64,000 bases of DNA from Phycisphaerales bacterium (GCA_022072615.1 JAJVHS010000045.1:85013-149012); one strand, 5' to 3'. Positions 18,578-27,297 are shown, counted from the first letter of the stretch. The notes: generated by a model from the sequence alone, not told the origin. Numbers and translations: made by a program.

Positions 18578-18928
18578 GTGCTTCGCATTCGCCTGCAGAG
18601 GTTTGGCCGCAAGAACCGTCCCTTCTACCGCATCAGCGCGGTGGATAAGCGCACCCGCCGCGACGGGGCTCCGGTGGAGGAACTGGGCTGGTACAACCCG
18701 GTCGAGAAGGACCCGGCCAAGCAGATCTCGCTCAACGAGGAGCGCGTGAAGCACTGGCTGAGCAAGGGTGCCCAGCCCACGGACACCGTCCGCGACATGC
18801 TCGCCAAGCGCAACCTGATCAACGTCGATCAGTGGAACGCGGACCGGGCCGACGACCGCAAGAAGGTCGAAGCCAAGAAGGCCGCCGAGGCCGCCGCCGG
18901 CGAGGCCAAGGACGAGAAGAAGGCCTGA
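18578..18928 (+). CDS. rpsP: 30S ribosomal protein S16
   Basis: A 116-residue S16: LRIRLQRFGRKNRPFYRISAVDKR is the diagnostic N-terminus and GWYNPVEKD the second conserved block. GTG 18578 is the start, with GGAGG 6 nt upstream; an ATG 11 codons earlier would add residues absent from the family. The C-terminus has an Ala/Lys/Glu-rich extension of about 30 residues beyond the core. The gene stands alone: the usual rimM-trmD-rplS partners are absent and a terminator follows directly. Confidence 0.97.
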   Translation: MLRIRLQRFGRKNRPFYRISAVDKRTRRDGAPVEELGWYNPVEKDPAKQISLNEERVKHWLSKGAQPTDTVRDMLAKRNLINVDQWNADRADDRKKVEAKKAAEAAAGEAKDEKKA

Positions 18929-18952
18929 GTCGGTTCAGCCTGACGCAACCAG

Positions 18953-18978
18953 CGGGCCGCCCACGAGCGGCCCGTTTT
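18953..18978 (+). terminator. Intrinsic terminator after rpsP
   Basis: CGGGCCGC, 6-nt loop CCACGA, GCGGCCCG, then TTTT. A perfect 8-bp GC stem placed 24 bp after the rpsP stop. Confidence 0.85.
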
Positions 18979-19040
18979 CATTGGCACCCAGAGCCGCGGC
19001 GGCCGTTACGATGCATCCGCGGCGCCGCCGCGATGCGACC

Positions 19041-20528
19041 ATGGACCGCCTGCTCGAACATCTCGCCTCGTGGAAACCATTCCGAGCCCTGGTCGTCGGC
19101 GATTTCATGCTCGACCAGCTCCTGTACGGCGACGCCGACCGCCTCAGCGCCGACGCGCCGGTCCCCATCCTGCTCGTGCGCGAGCAGCAGCACCGGCCCG
19201 GCGGCGCGGCGAACCTGTGCCTTGATCTTGCCGAGCTCGGCGGCCAGGTGCGTGCGTTCGGGGTCCGGGGAAACGACGATCACGGGCGCGTGCTCGTGCG
19301 AGAGCTGCAAGCTCGGAACATCGAGACCACCGGCCTTGTGGTGGACACAGACCCCGCGCGGCCGACGACGGTCAAGCAGAACCTGATCGGCCGGGCCCAG
19401 GCCCGCCACCCGCAGAAGATGTTCCGCGTGGACTTTGAATCCCGCGAGCCCGTCGGCGCGGCGACCGCGGCGCGGCTGCTGGGGGCGTTCGAACTGGCAC
19501 TCGCGGACGCCGACGTCGTGTGCATCGAGGATTACGGCAAGGGCGTGTGCACGGCCGAGCTGTGTCAGGGCGTGATCGACCGCGCCCGCCGAGCCGGCAA
19601 GCCCGTGATGGTCGATCCGGCCAGGCTCGACGACTACTCGCGGTACCGCGGCGCGACGGTGATCACGCCCAACCGCACCGAAGCGGAGTTCGCGACCGGC
19701 CTGCCGACCTGCGGCGACGCGACGGTCGAGAAGAACGGTGCGGTGGCGCAGCGGCTGCTCGACCAGCTCGAGCTCGAGGCCGCGGTGCTGACGCTCGACC
19801 GCCACGGGGCGCTGCTCCTGGAGCGCGGGAAGGGCCCGGTTACGGTGCCGACGATCGCTCGGCGGGTGTACGACGTCACGGGCGCGGGCGACATGTTCCT
19901 GGCGGGCCTGGCGGCGGCCCGGGCCAACGGGTGCTCGTGGGCGGACGCGACGCGGTTCGCCAACGCGGCGGCGGGGCTCGAGGTTGAGATCTTCGGGGTC
20001 GAGCCGATCCCGCTCGAGAAGATCCATCACTCGCTGCTGCAGATGTCGGCGGCCGAGCACGGCAAGCTGCGGACCCTCGACCAGGTGATGGTGGAAGTTG
20101 CCGCGGCACGGCGAGCGGGAAAGAAAGTCGTCTTCACCAACGGCTGCTTCGACGTGCTGCACGCGGGTCACGTGACGCTGCTGGACCACGCGGCGAGCGA
20201 GGGCGATGTGCTCGTCGTCGGCCTCAACGACGATGCGTCGGTCCGCCGGCTGAAAGGCCCCGACCGGCCGGTGAACCATCAGGAGGACCGGGCGCGGGTG
20301 CTCGGGGCGCTGGGCTGCGTGAGTGCCGTGGTGCTGTTCGGCGAGGACACGCCGATGAAGCTGATCGAGGCGATCCGCCCGGATGTGCTGGTGAAGGGCG
20401 GCGACTACACCAAGGACCGCGTGGTCGGAGCGAAGTTCGTCGAGCGCCACGGCGGCCGGGTGGTGGTGACGGGACTGGTGGAGGGGCGGAGCACGACGGG
20501 GACGATCCGGAAGATGCGCGGGGGATGA
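19041..20528 (+). CDS. hldE: Bifunctional heptose 7-phosphate kinase / heptose 1-phosphate adenylyltransferase
   Basis: A 495-residue two-domain enzyme of ADP-heptose synthesis for the LPS core. The N-terminal PfkB sugar kinase domain (about 1-330) shows RPGGAANLCLDLAELGG and the catalytic loop DVTGAGDMFLAGLAAA. The C-terminal nucleotidyltransferase domain (about 350-495) has FTNGCFDVLHAGHVTLLDHA with the HxGH box, KGGDYT and STTGTIRKM. Length and domain order match HldE. ATG 19041 is chosen because it begins MDRLLEHLASWKPFRALVVGD as in the family. A -10-like TACGAT at 19007 lies 28 nt upstream. Confidence 0.95.
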   Translation: MDRLLEHLASWKPFRALVVGDFMLDQLLYGDADRLSADAPVPILLVREQQHRPGGAANLCLDLAELGGQVRAFGVRGNDDHGRVLVRELQARNIETTGLVVDTDPARPTTVKQNLIGRAQARHPQKMFRVDFESREPVGAATAARLLGAFELALADADVVCIEDYGKGVCTAELCQGVIDRARRAGKPVMVDPARLDDYSRYRGATVITPNRTEAEFATGLPTCGDATVEKNGAVAQRLLDQLELEAAVLTLDRHGALLLERGKGPVTVPTIARRVYDVTGAGDMFLAGLAAARANGCSWADATRFANAAAGLEVEIFGVEPIPLEKIHHSLLQMSAAEHGKLRTLDQVMVEVAAARRAGKKVVFTNGCFDVLHAGHVTLLDHAASEGDVLVVGLNDDASVRRLKGPDRPVNHQEDRARVLGALGCVSAVVLFGEDTPMKLIEAIRPDVLVKGGDYTKDRVVGAKFVERHGGRVVVTGLVEGRSTTGTIRKMRGG

Positions 20529-20543
20529 GTTTCAGTACGTTAG

Positions 20544-20678
20544 GGCACGAAGGCATGAAGGCATGAAGGCATTCGGGTATCAGAGCAGCGTGACATCAAG
20601 GCACCGAGGCAAAGGCACGCCAATCTGATGTTGTCTGCACCTTCGACACCCCGTCACCTCAACACCTCGACACCTCTC
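20544..20678. repeat. Short 8-bp tandem repeats between hldE and the MDR gene
   Basis: Four 8-bp units GGCACGAA/GGCATGAA/GGCATGAA/GGCATTCG fill 20544-20575; a related run GGCACCGA-GGCAAA-GGCACGCC lies at 20600-20621; and CACCTCAA-CACCTCGA-CACCTCTC lies at 20655-20678. All have an 8-bp period. They lie between convergent genes and no coding role is visible. Confidence 0.75.
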
Positions 20679-20683
20679 TTCGG

Positions 20684-21733
20684 TCACCACCGGATCACGA
20701 TCTTGCCGAACTGCTCGCCCGCTTCCAGACGGGCGTACGCCTTCTGGCACTCGTCGGGCGAAAAGATCTGATCCACCACCGGCCGCAGCGCGCCCGCTCG
20801 GTACAGCGCGGCGATCTCCTGGAACTCCTCGTTCGTCCCCATGGTCGAGCCCAGCAGCCGCAGCTGGTTCCAGAACACCCGGGCCAGGTCCGTCGTGGCG
20901 TCCGGCCCGGACGTGCAGCCCGGCGTCGCGTAGCACCCGCCCCGAGCCAGCGACTTGATGCAGTTGAGGTGCGTCGCCTTGCCCGATGAATCCACCGCGA
21001 GGTCCACGCCGCGCTTGCGCGTCCACATGCGGATCTCCTTCGACCAGTCCTGGCCCCGGTCGAGCACCGTGCACTCCGCCCCCAGCTCGCGCGCACGGTC
21101 GAGCTTCCACTGGTGGCGGCTCGTCACCGCGACCGGGCACCCAAGGTGCCGCGCGATCGCCAGCGCCGACGTTGCGACGCCGCCGCCGATGCCGGTGACG
21201 AGCACGCTCTGGCCGGGCAGCAGGTTTGCCTTCGTGCGCACCATCGAGTACGCCGTGAGCGCGCACAGCCCGAACGCCGCCGCCTCCGCCGGGTCCGCGT
21301 CCCCGCCGATCGCGGCGAGATTCGCCGCGGGAATCGCGAACTTCTCGGCGAACATTCCGTTGTGGTGCTCGCCGATCAGCTCGTAGTTCGGCGACAGCGT
21401 GGAGCCCGGCGGGTCATCCGGGTGCGTTCGATCGGGCACACGAACCGCGGCGTTGACGATCACGCGGCGACCGACCCACGCGGCGTCGACGCCCGCTCCC
21501 ACCGCTTCCACGACACCGCACGCGTCGCAGCCGGAGATGCGCGGGTACGTCAGCGCGAGACCCGGCACGCCGCGCCCCACCCACAGGTCCATGTGGTTGA
21601 ACGCGCTGGCGAGCGTGCGCACGAGCGCCCAGCCGGGCTTGAGGTCCGAGGGCAATAGGTCCGGCCAGTCCGTCCGGTAGCGGATGTTGGGGGTGACCGG
21701 GTTGCCCTGTTTCTCGACGACGATGGCTCGCAT
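20684..21733 (-). CDS. MDR-family zinc-type alcohol dehydrogenase/quinone oxidoreductase-like protein
   Basis: A 349-residue medium-chain dehydrogenase/reductase. The N-terminal GroES-like domain has FNHMDLWVGRGVPGL and GCDACGVVEAVGAGV. The Rossmann domain has SVLVTGIGGGVATSALAIARHLG, with a glycine-rich turn for NAD(P)H. The C-terminus FGKIVIRW is typical. The structural Cys4 zinc site is not evident, so it may be zinc-free. Substrate cannot be told. ATG 21733 has TACAGT 6 nt upstream and no Shine-Dalgarno. Confidence 0.9.
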   Translation of the reverse strand: MRAIVVEKQGNPVTPNIRYRTDWPDLLPSDLKPGWALVRTLASAFNHMDLWVGRGVPGLALTYPRISGCDACGVVEAVGAGVDAAWVGRRVIVNAAVRVPDRTHPDDPPGSTLSPNYELIGEHHNGMFAEKFAIPAANLAAIGGDADPAEAAAFGLCALTAYSMVRTKANLLPGQSVLVTGIGGGVATSALAIARHLGCPVAVTSRHQWKLDRARELGAECTVLDRGQDWSKEIRMWTRKRGVDLAVDSSGKATHLNCIKSLARGGCYATPGCTSGPDATTDLARVFWNQLRLLGSTMGTNEEFQEIAALYRAGALRPVVDQIFSPDECQKAYARLEAGEQFGKIVIRW

Positions 21734-21739
21734 GGGCGG

Positions 21740-21745
21740 ACTGTA
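21740..21745 (-). promoter_or_regulatory. -10-like TACAGT for the MDR gene
   Basis: On the minus strand TACAGT is followed by CCGCCC (6 nt) and ATG 21733. Confidence 0.55.
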
Positions 21746-21804
21746 ATGCCGGCTGCGGCAGTCCGCCGAGCCGAGCCGCCCACGGTGCGTCCGCGGGATC
21801 GCCC

Positions 21805-21841
21805 CCCGAGCACGGGGCGCGGGTGCATCCCGGTGCTCGGG
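21805..21841. repeat. Nested inverted repeat, possible RNA hairpin
   Basis: CCCGAGCAC (21805-21813) pairs perfectly with GTGCTCGGG (21833-21841), and inside them CGGG (21820-21823) pairs with CCCG (21829-21832) around the loop TGCAT. Confidence 0.6.
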
Positions 21842-22046
21842 TTTGACCTGGTCGCTGGGAACTGCAGCCCGCCAACGCCATCTCCACCGAAGGCCTCGCC
21901 ATCACGGGCTTGGAATCAGCCCCTCCGGGCAACCCGAAGGCTGGATCGCGGTGATTCCCGGGGTGCCGACGATCGGTCTCGTGCCAGACCTCCTCGCCCC
22001 GGCTCGACGCCGCCGTTCGTGACGTTTGCTCGTCGATGAGCGGTTC

Positions 22047-22073
22047 AAGCCGGTCCTCCGGGCCCGGCTTTTT
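22047..22073 (+). terminator. Intrinsic terminator with no annotated gene upstream on its strand
   Basis: AAGCCGG, 10-nt loop, CCGGCTT, TTT. It sits 86 bp before the TolC-like start and ahead of that gene's own promoter, so it should end a different plus-strand transcript. Confidence 0.55.
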
Positions 22074-22144
22074 CACGCGCCGGGCGCGGGTGCGGAGCTT
22101 GGAAGACCGCCCACCCGGCTTTTGACCCCCACCCCTCGACCGTA

Positions 22145-22150
22145 TACGTT
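22145..22150 (+). promoter_or_regulatory. -10-like TACGTT for the TolC-like gene
   Basis: TACGTT, 8 nt, ATG 22159; a second reading is TATACG two bases earlier. No Shine-Dalgarno. Confidence 0.5.
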
Positions 22151-22158
22151 GTACCCGC

Positions 22159-24108
22159 ATGCGACACCCACACGCCTCTCGCGGGGGGGCTCGCGGCACC
22201 GCCCGGGCCAGGGCATCGGCCTGCATCGCCCTTGTGCTGGTCGCGGGGGGGTGCTCGAGCTCGCCGCTGGTCCAGGACAGCGAGAACCAGCTCCGGCGCA
22301 CGGTCATGGAATCCGTCCGCCGCGAAGCCTCGGACGCGTTTCAGTATCCGGCCGAACGTCTCACCCAACGTGAGGCCGGGGGTATCGACCGCCTCGGCCT
22401 TTCCCCCACGGTGCTCGACGAGCTTTCCCGCGCCTCCGGCCCGGGGTCCTACCAGGCGGCGACGCTGCCCATGTCGGCGGACCTCCTGGGCAACCAGCAG
22501 CGGGTGGTGGCGATCTCCCTCGAGCGGGCCATCAAGAGCTGCGTCGAGAACAACCTGGAAGTCCAGTTCGCGCGGGTGACGCCGGCCATCAACGAGGCCA
22601 AGGTCGTCCAGGCCGAGTCGGTCTTCGACTGGACCTTCTTCCAGAACCTGACGTACAACGACGTCGATCAGCCGCGTGCCCGGTCGTCGCTGGCGCCCTC
22701 GACCACCGGCCTCACCGCCGACACCCAGCAGAACGTGATCTCGACCACCGGCCTGCGCCAGCGGCTGACGACCGGCGGACAGCTCACGGTCCAGCAGGAG
22801 CTGACGTACACCGACAGCAACACCCCCGGGCAGATCGTCAACCCCGATCCCAACACCCAGCTGGGCGTCACGGTGCAGTACGACCAGCCGCTGCTACGCA
22901 ACTTCGGGTCCGACGTGGCGCTGGCGGAGGTGCGGCTCGCGCGCAACGCCGAGCGCAGCTCGATCGCGCAGCTCAAGCGCGACCTGATCAGCACGGTGAA
23001 CGACGTCGAGAAGACGTACTGGCAGCTCCTGCGTTCGCACCGCGACCTCTTGATCCTCCAGCGGCTGCTGGAGCGCGGGATCGCGGTGCGCGACCAGCTC
23101 CGCGAGCGGGCGATCATCGACGCGACGCCCGCGCAGATCGCCGCGGCCAACGCCCGCGTCGCGTCGCGGCAGGCCGACATCCGCCGGGCGCAGAACGCGC
23201 TGCGGCAGGTGAGCGACCGGCTCAAGCTGCTCATCAACGACCCGGACCTTCCGGTGGGCGGCGAGATCCTGGTGGTGCCGCTCGACGACGCGCTGGATGC
23301 GCCGATCCAGTTCAGCCTGCTCGACTCGATCGAATCGGCGTTCTCGAACCGTCCCGAGGTGCAGCAGTCGATCCTCTCGATCGACGACACGTCGATCCGC
23401 CAGGTGGTCGCGGCCAGCGGCCTGCTGCCGCAGCTTGATTTCCGGCTGTTGACGCGGTGGTGGGCGCTCGAGGAGAACGCCCAGGACGCCTACGACGACG
23501 TGTTCAACGGCAAGTTCATCGACTACATCGTCGGGTTCGCGTTCGAGCAGCCCATCGGCAACCGCAACGCCGAGGCGCTGGACCGGGTCCGGCGGCTGGA
23601 GCGGATGCAGGCGGTGATCAGCTACCGCAACACGCTCCAGCAGGTGATGCAGGAGGTCAAGGCCTCGCTGTACAACGTCACCACCAACTACGAACTCATC
23701 GACCTGTCCCGGGCCGCCCGCGTCGCCGCCGCCGCCGAGCTGCGCACGCTGCTGGTCGAGAAGGAGACGATCGCGAGCTACACGATCGAACGGCTCGACC
23801 TCGAGTTCAACCGCCAGGAGGCGCTCGCGCAGCGCGAGCGCGACGAGGTCGCGGCGCTGACCGATTACCACGCCGCCATCGCCGACCTGTTCGCCTCCAT
23901 GGGCACCTCGCTGGAGCGCAACCGCATCGACTTCGTCGTGCCCAACGCCGAGGAGGTCCTGCTCACGCGGACGCCGCCGCCCCGGCGGATCGACGACCGC
24001 CCCGAGCGCGACCAGCCGCCCACGCCGCCACCGCCGGTCGAGCCCGCGGTGCCCAGCGCCGACGAACCCGTCCCCCCCGTGCCCCCCACCGCCGGAACGG
24101 GCGGTTGA
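22159..24108 (+). CDS. TolC-like outer membrane efflux lipoprotein
   Basis: A 649-residue outer membrane factor family protein. The signal peptide ends in a lipobox (LVAGGCSSSP), so the mature N-terminus is probably a lipidated Cys. The two OEP repeats are seen as long alpha-helical stretches (VRLARNAERSSIAQLKRDLIS with KTYWQLLRSHRDLLILQRLL, and the second around VSYRN-like AVISYRNTLQQVMQEVKASLYN). A Pro-rich tail of about 45 residues ends it, which is unusual for TolC. It would form the outer-membrane channel of a tripartite pump or type I secretion system. No pump is adjacent; candidate fusion proteins lie at 54-58 kb. A glycosyltransferase gene follows 9 bp downstream. Confidence 0.88.
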   Translation: MRHPHASRGGARGTARARASACIALVLVAGGCSSSPLVQDSENQLRRTVMESVRREASDAFQYPAERLTQREAGGIDRLGLSPTVLDELSRASGPGSYQAATLPMSADLLGNQQRVVAISLERAIKSCVENNLEVQFARVTPAINEAKVVQAESVFDWTFFQNLTYNDVDQPRARSSLAPSTTGLTADTQQNVISTTGLRQRLTTGGQLTVQQELTYTDSNTPGQIVNPDPNTQLGVTVQYDQPLLRNFGSDVALAEVRLARNAERSSIAQLKRDLISTVNDVEKTYWQLLRSHRDLLILQRLLERGIAVRDQLRERAIIDATPAQIAAANARVASRQADIRRAQNALRQVSDRLKLLINDPDLPVGGEILVVPLDDALDAPIQFSLLDSIESAFSNRPEVQQSILSIDDTSIRQVVAASGLLPQLDFRLLTRWWALEENAQDAYDDVFNGKFIDYIVGFAFEQPIGNRNAEALDRVRRLERMQAVISYRNTLQQVMQEVKASLYNVTTNYELIDLSRAARVAAAAELRTLLVEKETIASYTIERLDLEFNRQEALAQRERDEVAALTDYHAAIADLFASMGTSLERNRIDFVVPNAEEVLLTRTPPPRRIDDRPERDQPPTPPPPVEPAVPSADEPVPPVPPTAGTGG

Positions 24109-24117
24109 AAGGCCGGC

Positions 24118-24852
24118 ATGCTGCTGGCGGTCGTCATTCCCGTCTATAACGAGGCCCGTCTGCTGCGGCCGTGTCTTGACCGGCTCGAATCCACCGACCC
24201 GCCCGCGGGCTGCCGGAGACTCACCGTGCTCGTGGATGACGGGTCGACCGACGGGTCGCGCGAGCAGGTCGATTCGTACGGATCAAGGCCCGGCTACGCC
24301 GTGGTGCTCCAGCCGCGCAACCGCGGGAAGGGCGCGGCGATCCGCGCCGGCTTCGAGGTGGCGCGCAGGCGCGGCGCGGACCTGGCGCTCATCCACGACG
24401 CCGACCTCGAGTACGACCCGCGGGACCATCACGCCGCGTGCGCGCCGATCGTGAACGGGGACGCGGACGTGGTTATCGGAAATAGGTTCGCGGCCGGGAT
24501 GACCCGCGGGTCGGGGTGGTTCCACCGCTGCGTCAACCGGTCGCTGACCATCGCCAGCAACGCCCTCACCGGGCTCTCGATCGGCGACATGGAGTGCTGC
24601 ACGAAGGTGCTGTCCCGACCGGTGCTCGACCGGCTCCGGCTGAAGGAGGATCGCTTCGGGCTGGAGCCCGAGATCGTGGCCAGGATCTCGCGCATGCGGC
24701 TGGAAAGCCCGGCGGGCCCCCGGCGGCCGCGGGTGGTCGAGGTCCCGGTGCGGTACGACGGCCGGACCAAGTCCGAGGGCAAGAAGATCGGCTGGAGCGA
24801 CGGCCTTTCCGCGCTGCGGTGCATCGTCAAGTACGGCGTGTTCGAAGGCTGA
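24118..24852 (+). CDS. Family 2 (GT-A, dolichol-phosphate-mannose-synthase-like) glycosyltransferase
   Basis: A 244-residue GT2 enzyme. VVIPVYNEARLL and VLVDDGSTDGSRE form the nucleotide-binding part, HDADLEYDP is the metal-binding DxD region, and VVEVPVRYDGRTKSEGKKIGWSDG is the usual C-terminal block of polyprenyl-phosphate glycosyltransferases. There is no transmembrane helix. It probably transfers a sugar to a lipid carrier or surface glycan. It is likely co-transcribed with the TolC-like gene. Confidence 0.92.
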   Translation: MLLAVVIPVYNEARLLRPCLDRLESTDPPAGCRRLTVLVDDGSTDGSREQVDSYGSRPGYAVVLQPRNRGKGAAIRAGFEVARRRGADLALIHDADLEYDPRDHHAACAPIVNGDADVVIGNRFAAGMTRGSGWFHRCVNRSLTIASNALTGLSIGDMECCTKVLSRPVLDRLRLKEDRFGLEPEIVARISRMRLESPAGPRRPRVVEVPVRYDGRTKSEGKKIGWSDGLSALRCIVKYGVFEG

Positions 24853-24880
24853 CGCGGGCCCGGGACGGGGCGTCTTTCTC
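24851..24880 (+). terminator. Weak terminator candidate after the glycosyltransferase gene
   Basis: GACGC, 14-nt loop, GCGTC, then TTTCTC; the stem starts inside the stop codon. Only five base pairs, so uncertain. Confidence 0.3.
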
Positions 24881-25050
24881 TCACCCATGAGAATCCCGGC
24901 TCGGCCTTTTCGCGCCCGAGTCAGTCGATACACTGACGTAGTTTCGGGCGGTGCCGCGTCGGCGTGGTGAGCATCGAGCCGCCGACCAGCACGGGTGATG
25001 CACGCACTTGCGCGCCGCGATTTCGGGGCGCCAACGGAGGTACCTTCGCC

Positions 25051-27138
25051 ATGGGCTCTACAGCTTCCCGGTCTCCCGCCGACATCCGCAACATCCTGCT
25101 GTGCGGGAGCACCGGCAGCGGCAAGACGACCCTCACCGAGCGGCTGCTGTTCGCCAGCGGCGTCACCAAGCGGTTCGGTACGGTGGAGGAGGGCAACACG
25201 CACTCCGACTACACCGACGAAGAACGCCATCACAAGCACTCGCTCCAGCCCTCGTTCTTCCACTTTGACTGGGAGGGCCACGAGGTCCACCTCATCGACT
25301 CGCCGGGCCTGGGCGACTTCCTCGGCCACACCATCGCGTGCTTCCCCGCCGTCGAGACCATCGCCGTGGTGATTGACGCGGGCAAGGGCATCCAGAGCGT
25401 CACTCGCCGTCTCATGGCCGCCGGCAAGGAACGCCGGATCCCACGCATGGTCATCGTCAACAAGATCGACGACCAGCAGGCGGACCTGGAGATGCTCGTC
25501 GAGCAGATCCGCGAGTCCTTCGGGCACGAGTGCCTCCCGATCAACCTCCCCGTGCCCGGCCGCGGCGACGTCATCAACGTCTTCGAGCACGACGGCAACG
25601 ACGCCCGGGGCGACTCGACCGAGTTCCTCTCCGTCCACGAGGCCCACAAGCGGATCGTCGAGCAGGTGATCGAGGTGGACGACGAACTGACGATGGAGTA
25701 CCTCGAGAAGGGCGACGGCGCCTTCGACGCCGCCAAGCTCCACGCCGCCTTCGAGAAGGCCCTGGGCGACGGCCACCTGGTGCCCATCTGCTTCGTGTCG
25801 GCCCGGACCGGCACCGGCGCCTCCGACCTGCTGCACGTCTTCGCCTCGTTGTGCCCCAGCCCGATCGAGGTCAACCCGCCGGAGTTCCTCAAGCGCGACA
25901 CGCCCGACGGCGCGGAGCACGAGTGGCACGCCCAGCCCGATCCCTCGGCCAAGGCGCTGGCGCACATCTTCAAGGTCACGACCGACCCCTTCGTCGGCAA
26001 GCTGGCGATCTTCCGCGTCCACCAGGGCACCATCCGCCACAAGGCCGACATGTTCATCGACGACCAGAAGAAGAGCTTCAAGGTCGGCCACCTCTTCAAG
26101 CTCCAGGGCAAGGAGCACGTCGAGGTGCACGAGGTCGGCCCCGGCGAGATCGCCGGCGTCGCCAAGGTCGACGAGGTCAAGTTCAACGGCGTCATGCACG
26201 ACAGCCACGAGCTCGACTCCGTCCGGCTCAACCCGCTCCCCCTGCCCAAGCCCATGTTCGGCCTAGCGATCGAGCTCAAGAACCACGCCGATGAGGCGAA
26301 GTTCGCCGCCGCCTCCCACAAGATGATGGCCGAGGACCCCAGCCTGCTCTTCGAGCGCATCGCCGCGACCCGCCAGACCGTCATGCGCGGCCTGGGCGAG
26401 CTGCACCTGCGCGTCGTCCTCGAGAAGTTCAAGAACGTCTACAACCTCGACCTGATCACCAGCCAGCCCAAGGTCGCCTACAAGGAGACGATCACCAGCA
26501 ACGCCGACGGCCACCACCGCCACAAGAAGCAGACCGGCGGCGCGGGCCAGTTCGGCGAGGTGTACCTGCGCGTGCTCCCCCTGCCCAACGACCACGCCGA
26601 GGGCTTCGAGTTCGAGAACGCCACCGTCGGCGGGTCGATCCCCCGCCAGTTCATCCCCGCCATCGAGAAGGGCGTGCGCCAGGTGCTCGGCGAGGGCGCC
26701 GTCGCCGGCTACCCGATGACTGGCATCCGCGTCGAGGTCTACGACGGCAAGTACCACGACGTCGACAGCAAGGAAATCGCCTTCATCACCGCCGGCAAGA
26801 AGGCGTTCATCGACGCCGTCCAGAAGGCCCGGCCGGTGCTGCTCGAGCCCTACGTCATGCTCGAGATCACCGCCCCGAGCAAGTACATGGGCGACCTCGC
26901 CGGCCACCTGTCCACCAAGCGCGGGCGGGTGCAGAGCTCCGACGTCATCGGCGCCGACGTGTGCGTGGTCCGCGCCATCGCGCCCCTGGGCGAGCTGCAG
27001 AACTACGCCAACGAGCTCAAGAGCATGACCGGCGGCGCCGGCAGCTACAGCATGGAGTACAGCCACGACGAGCACACGCCCGGCAACATCCAGGCCGCCG
27101 TGGTCGCCGCCTTCAAGCCCAAGGCCGACGAGGAGTAA
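25051..27138 (+). CDS. Elongation factor G paralogue (divergent translational GTPase)
   Basis: A 695-residue EF-G-like GTPase with all five domains by length. G1 is GSTGSGKTT, G4 is NKID, and the C-terminal domains carry GLGELHLRVVLEKF, GGAGQFGEVYLRVLP, GSIPRQFIPAIEKGVRQ and SSDVIGADVCVVRAIAPLGEL. The G3 motif reads DSPGLGDF where canonical EF-G has DTPGHVDF, so the catalytic His is a Leu. This marks a specialised paralogue of the FusA2/EF-G-like class rather than the main factor. Such paralogues are thought to act in ribosome recycling or stress; the role here is inferred. ATG 25051 has GGAGG upstream. Confidence 0.9.
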   Translation: MGSTASRSPADIRNILLCGSTGSGKTTLTERLLFASGVTKRFGTVEEGNTHSDYTDEERHHKHSLQPSFFHFDWEGHEVHLIDSPGLGDFLGHTIACFPAVETIAVVIDAGKGIQSVTRRLMAAGKERRIPRMVIVNKIDDQQADLEMLVEQIRESFGHECLPINLPVPGRGDVINVFEHDGNDARGDSTEFLSVHEAHKRIVEQVIEVDDELTMEYLEKGDGAFDAAKLHAAFEKALGDGHLVPICFVSARTGTGASDLLHVFASLCPSPIEVNPPEFLKRDTPDGAEHEWHAQPDPSAKALAHIFKVTTDPFVGKLAIFRVHQGTIRHKADMFIDDQKKSFKVGHLFKLQGKEHVEVHEVGPGEIAGVAKVDEVKFNGVMHDSHELDSVRLNPLPLPKPMFGLAIELKNHADEAKFAAASHKMMAEDPSLLFERIAATRQTVMRGLGELHLRVVLEKFKNVYNLDLITSQPKVAYKETITSNADGHHRHKKQTGGAGQFGEVYLRVLPLPNDHAEGFEFENATVGGSIPRQFIPAIEKGVRQVLGEGAVAGYPMTGIRVEVYDGKYHDVDSKEIAFITAGKKAFIDAVQKARPVLLEPYVMLEITAPSKYMGDLAGHLSTKRGRVQSSDVIGADVCVVRAIAPLGELQNYANELKSMTGGAGSYSMEYSHDEHTPGNIQAAVVAAFKPKADEE

Positions 27139-27297
27139 TCACTCGGCCGAAGCGTCCCGGCAGCGATGATGGTGATCCCCAAGAAGTTGGTACGCCTGCG
27201 AACTCACGAAATGCTCCCGCCGCGCGATGAGCGTGCGGACACACACCGCTCACGCGGCGACTCGTGCGCGCTCACGCAATTGGCTCGGCCGTGCCAC

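Larger units (their letters stand above)
21734..22158. other. 425-bp divergent intergenic region with hairpin and plus-strand terminator
   Basis: The region separates the MDR gene (minus) from the TolC-like gene (plus). It holds the two -10-like hexamers at its edges, a long inverted repeat (21805-21841) and a plus-strand intrinsic terminator (22047-22073). The only open frame that fits before the terminator (21746-22039) is rich in Arg, Pro and Ser and looks non-coding. A small RNA is possible. Confidence 0.45.

Noticed and set aside
21746..22039. 97-codon plus-strand ORF ending 8 bp before a terminator
   Set aside because: The composition (Arg, Pro, Ser) is that of random GC-rich DNA and there is no ribosome site. 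The terminator position is noted as a separate finding.
24283..26208. 641-codon antisense frame over the glycosyltransferase and EF-G genes
   Set aside because: It spans two real genes on the other strand and their spacer, and the protein is low-complexity His/Asp/Val text.
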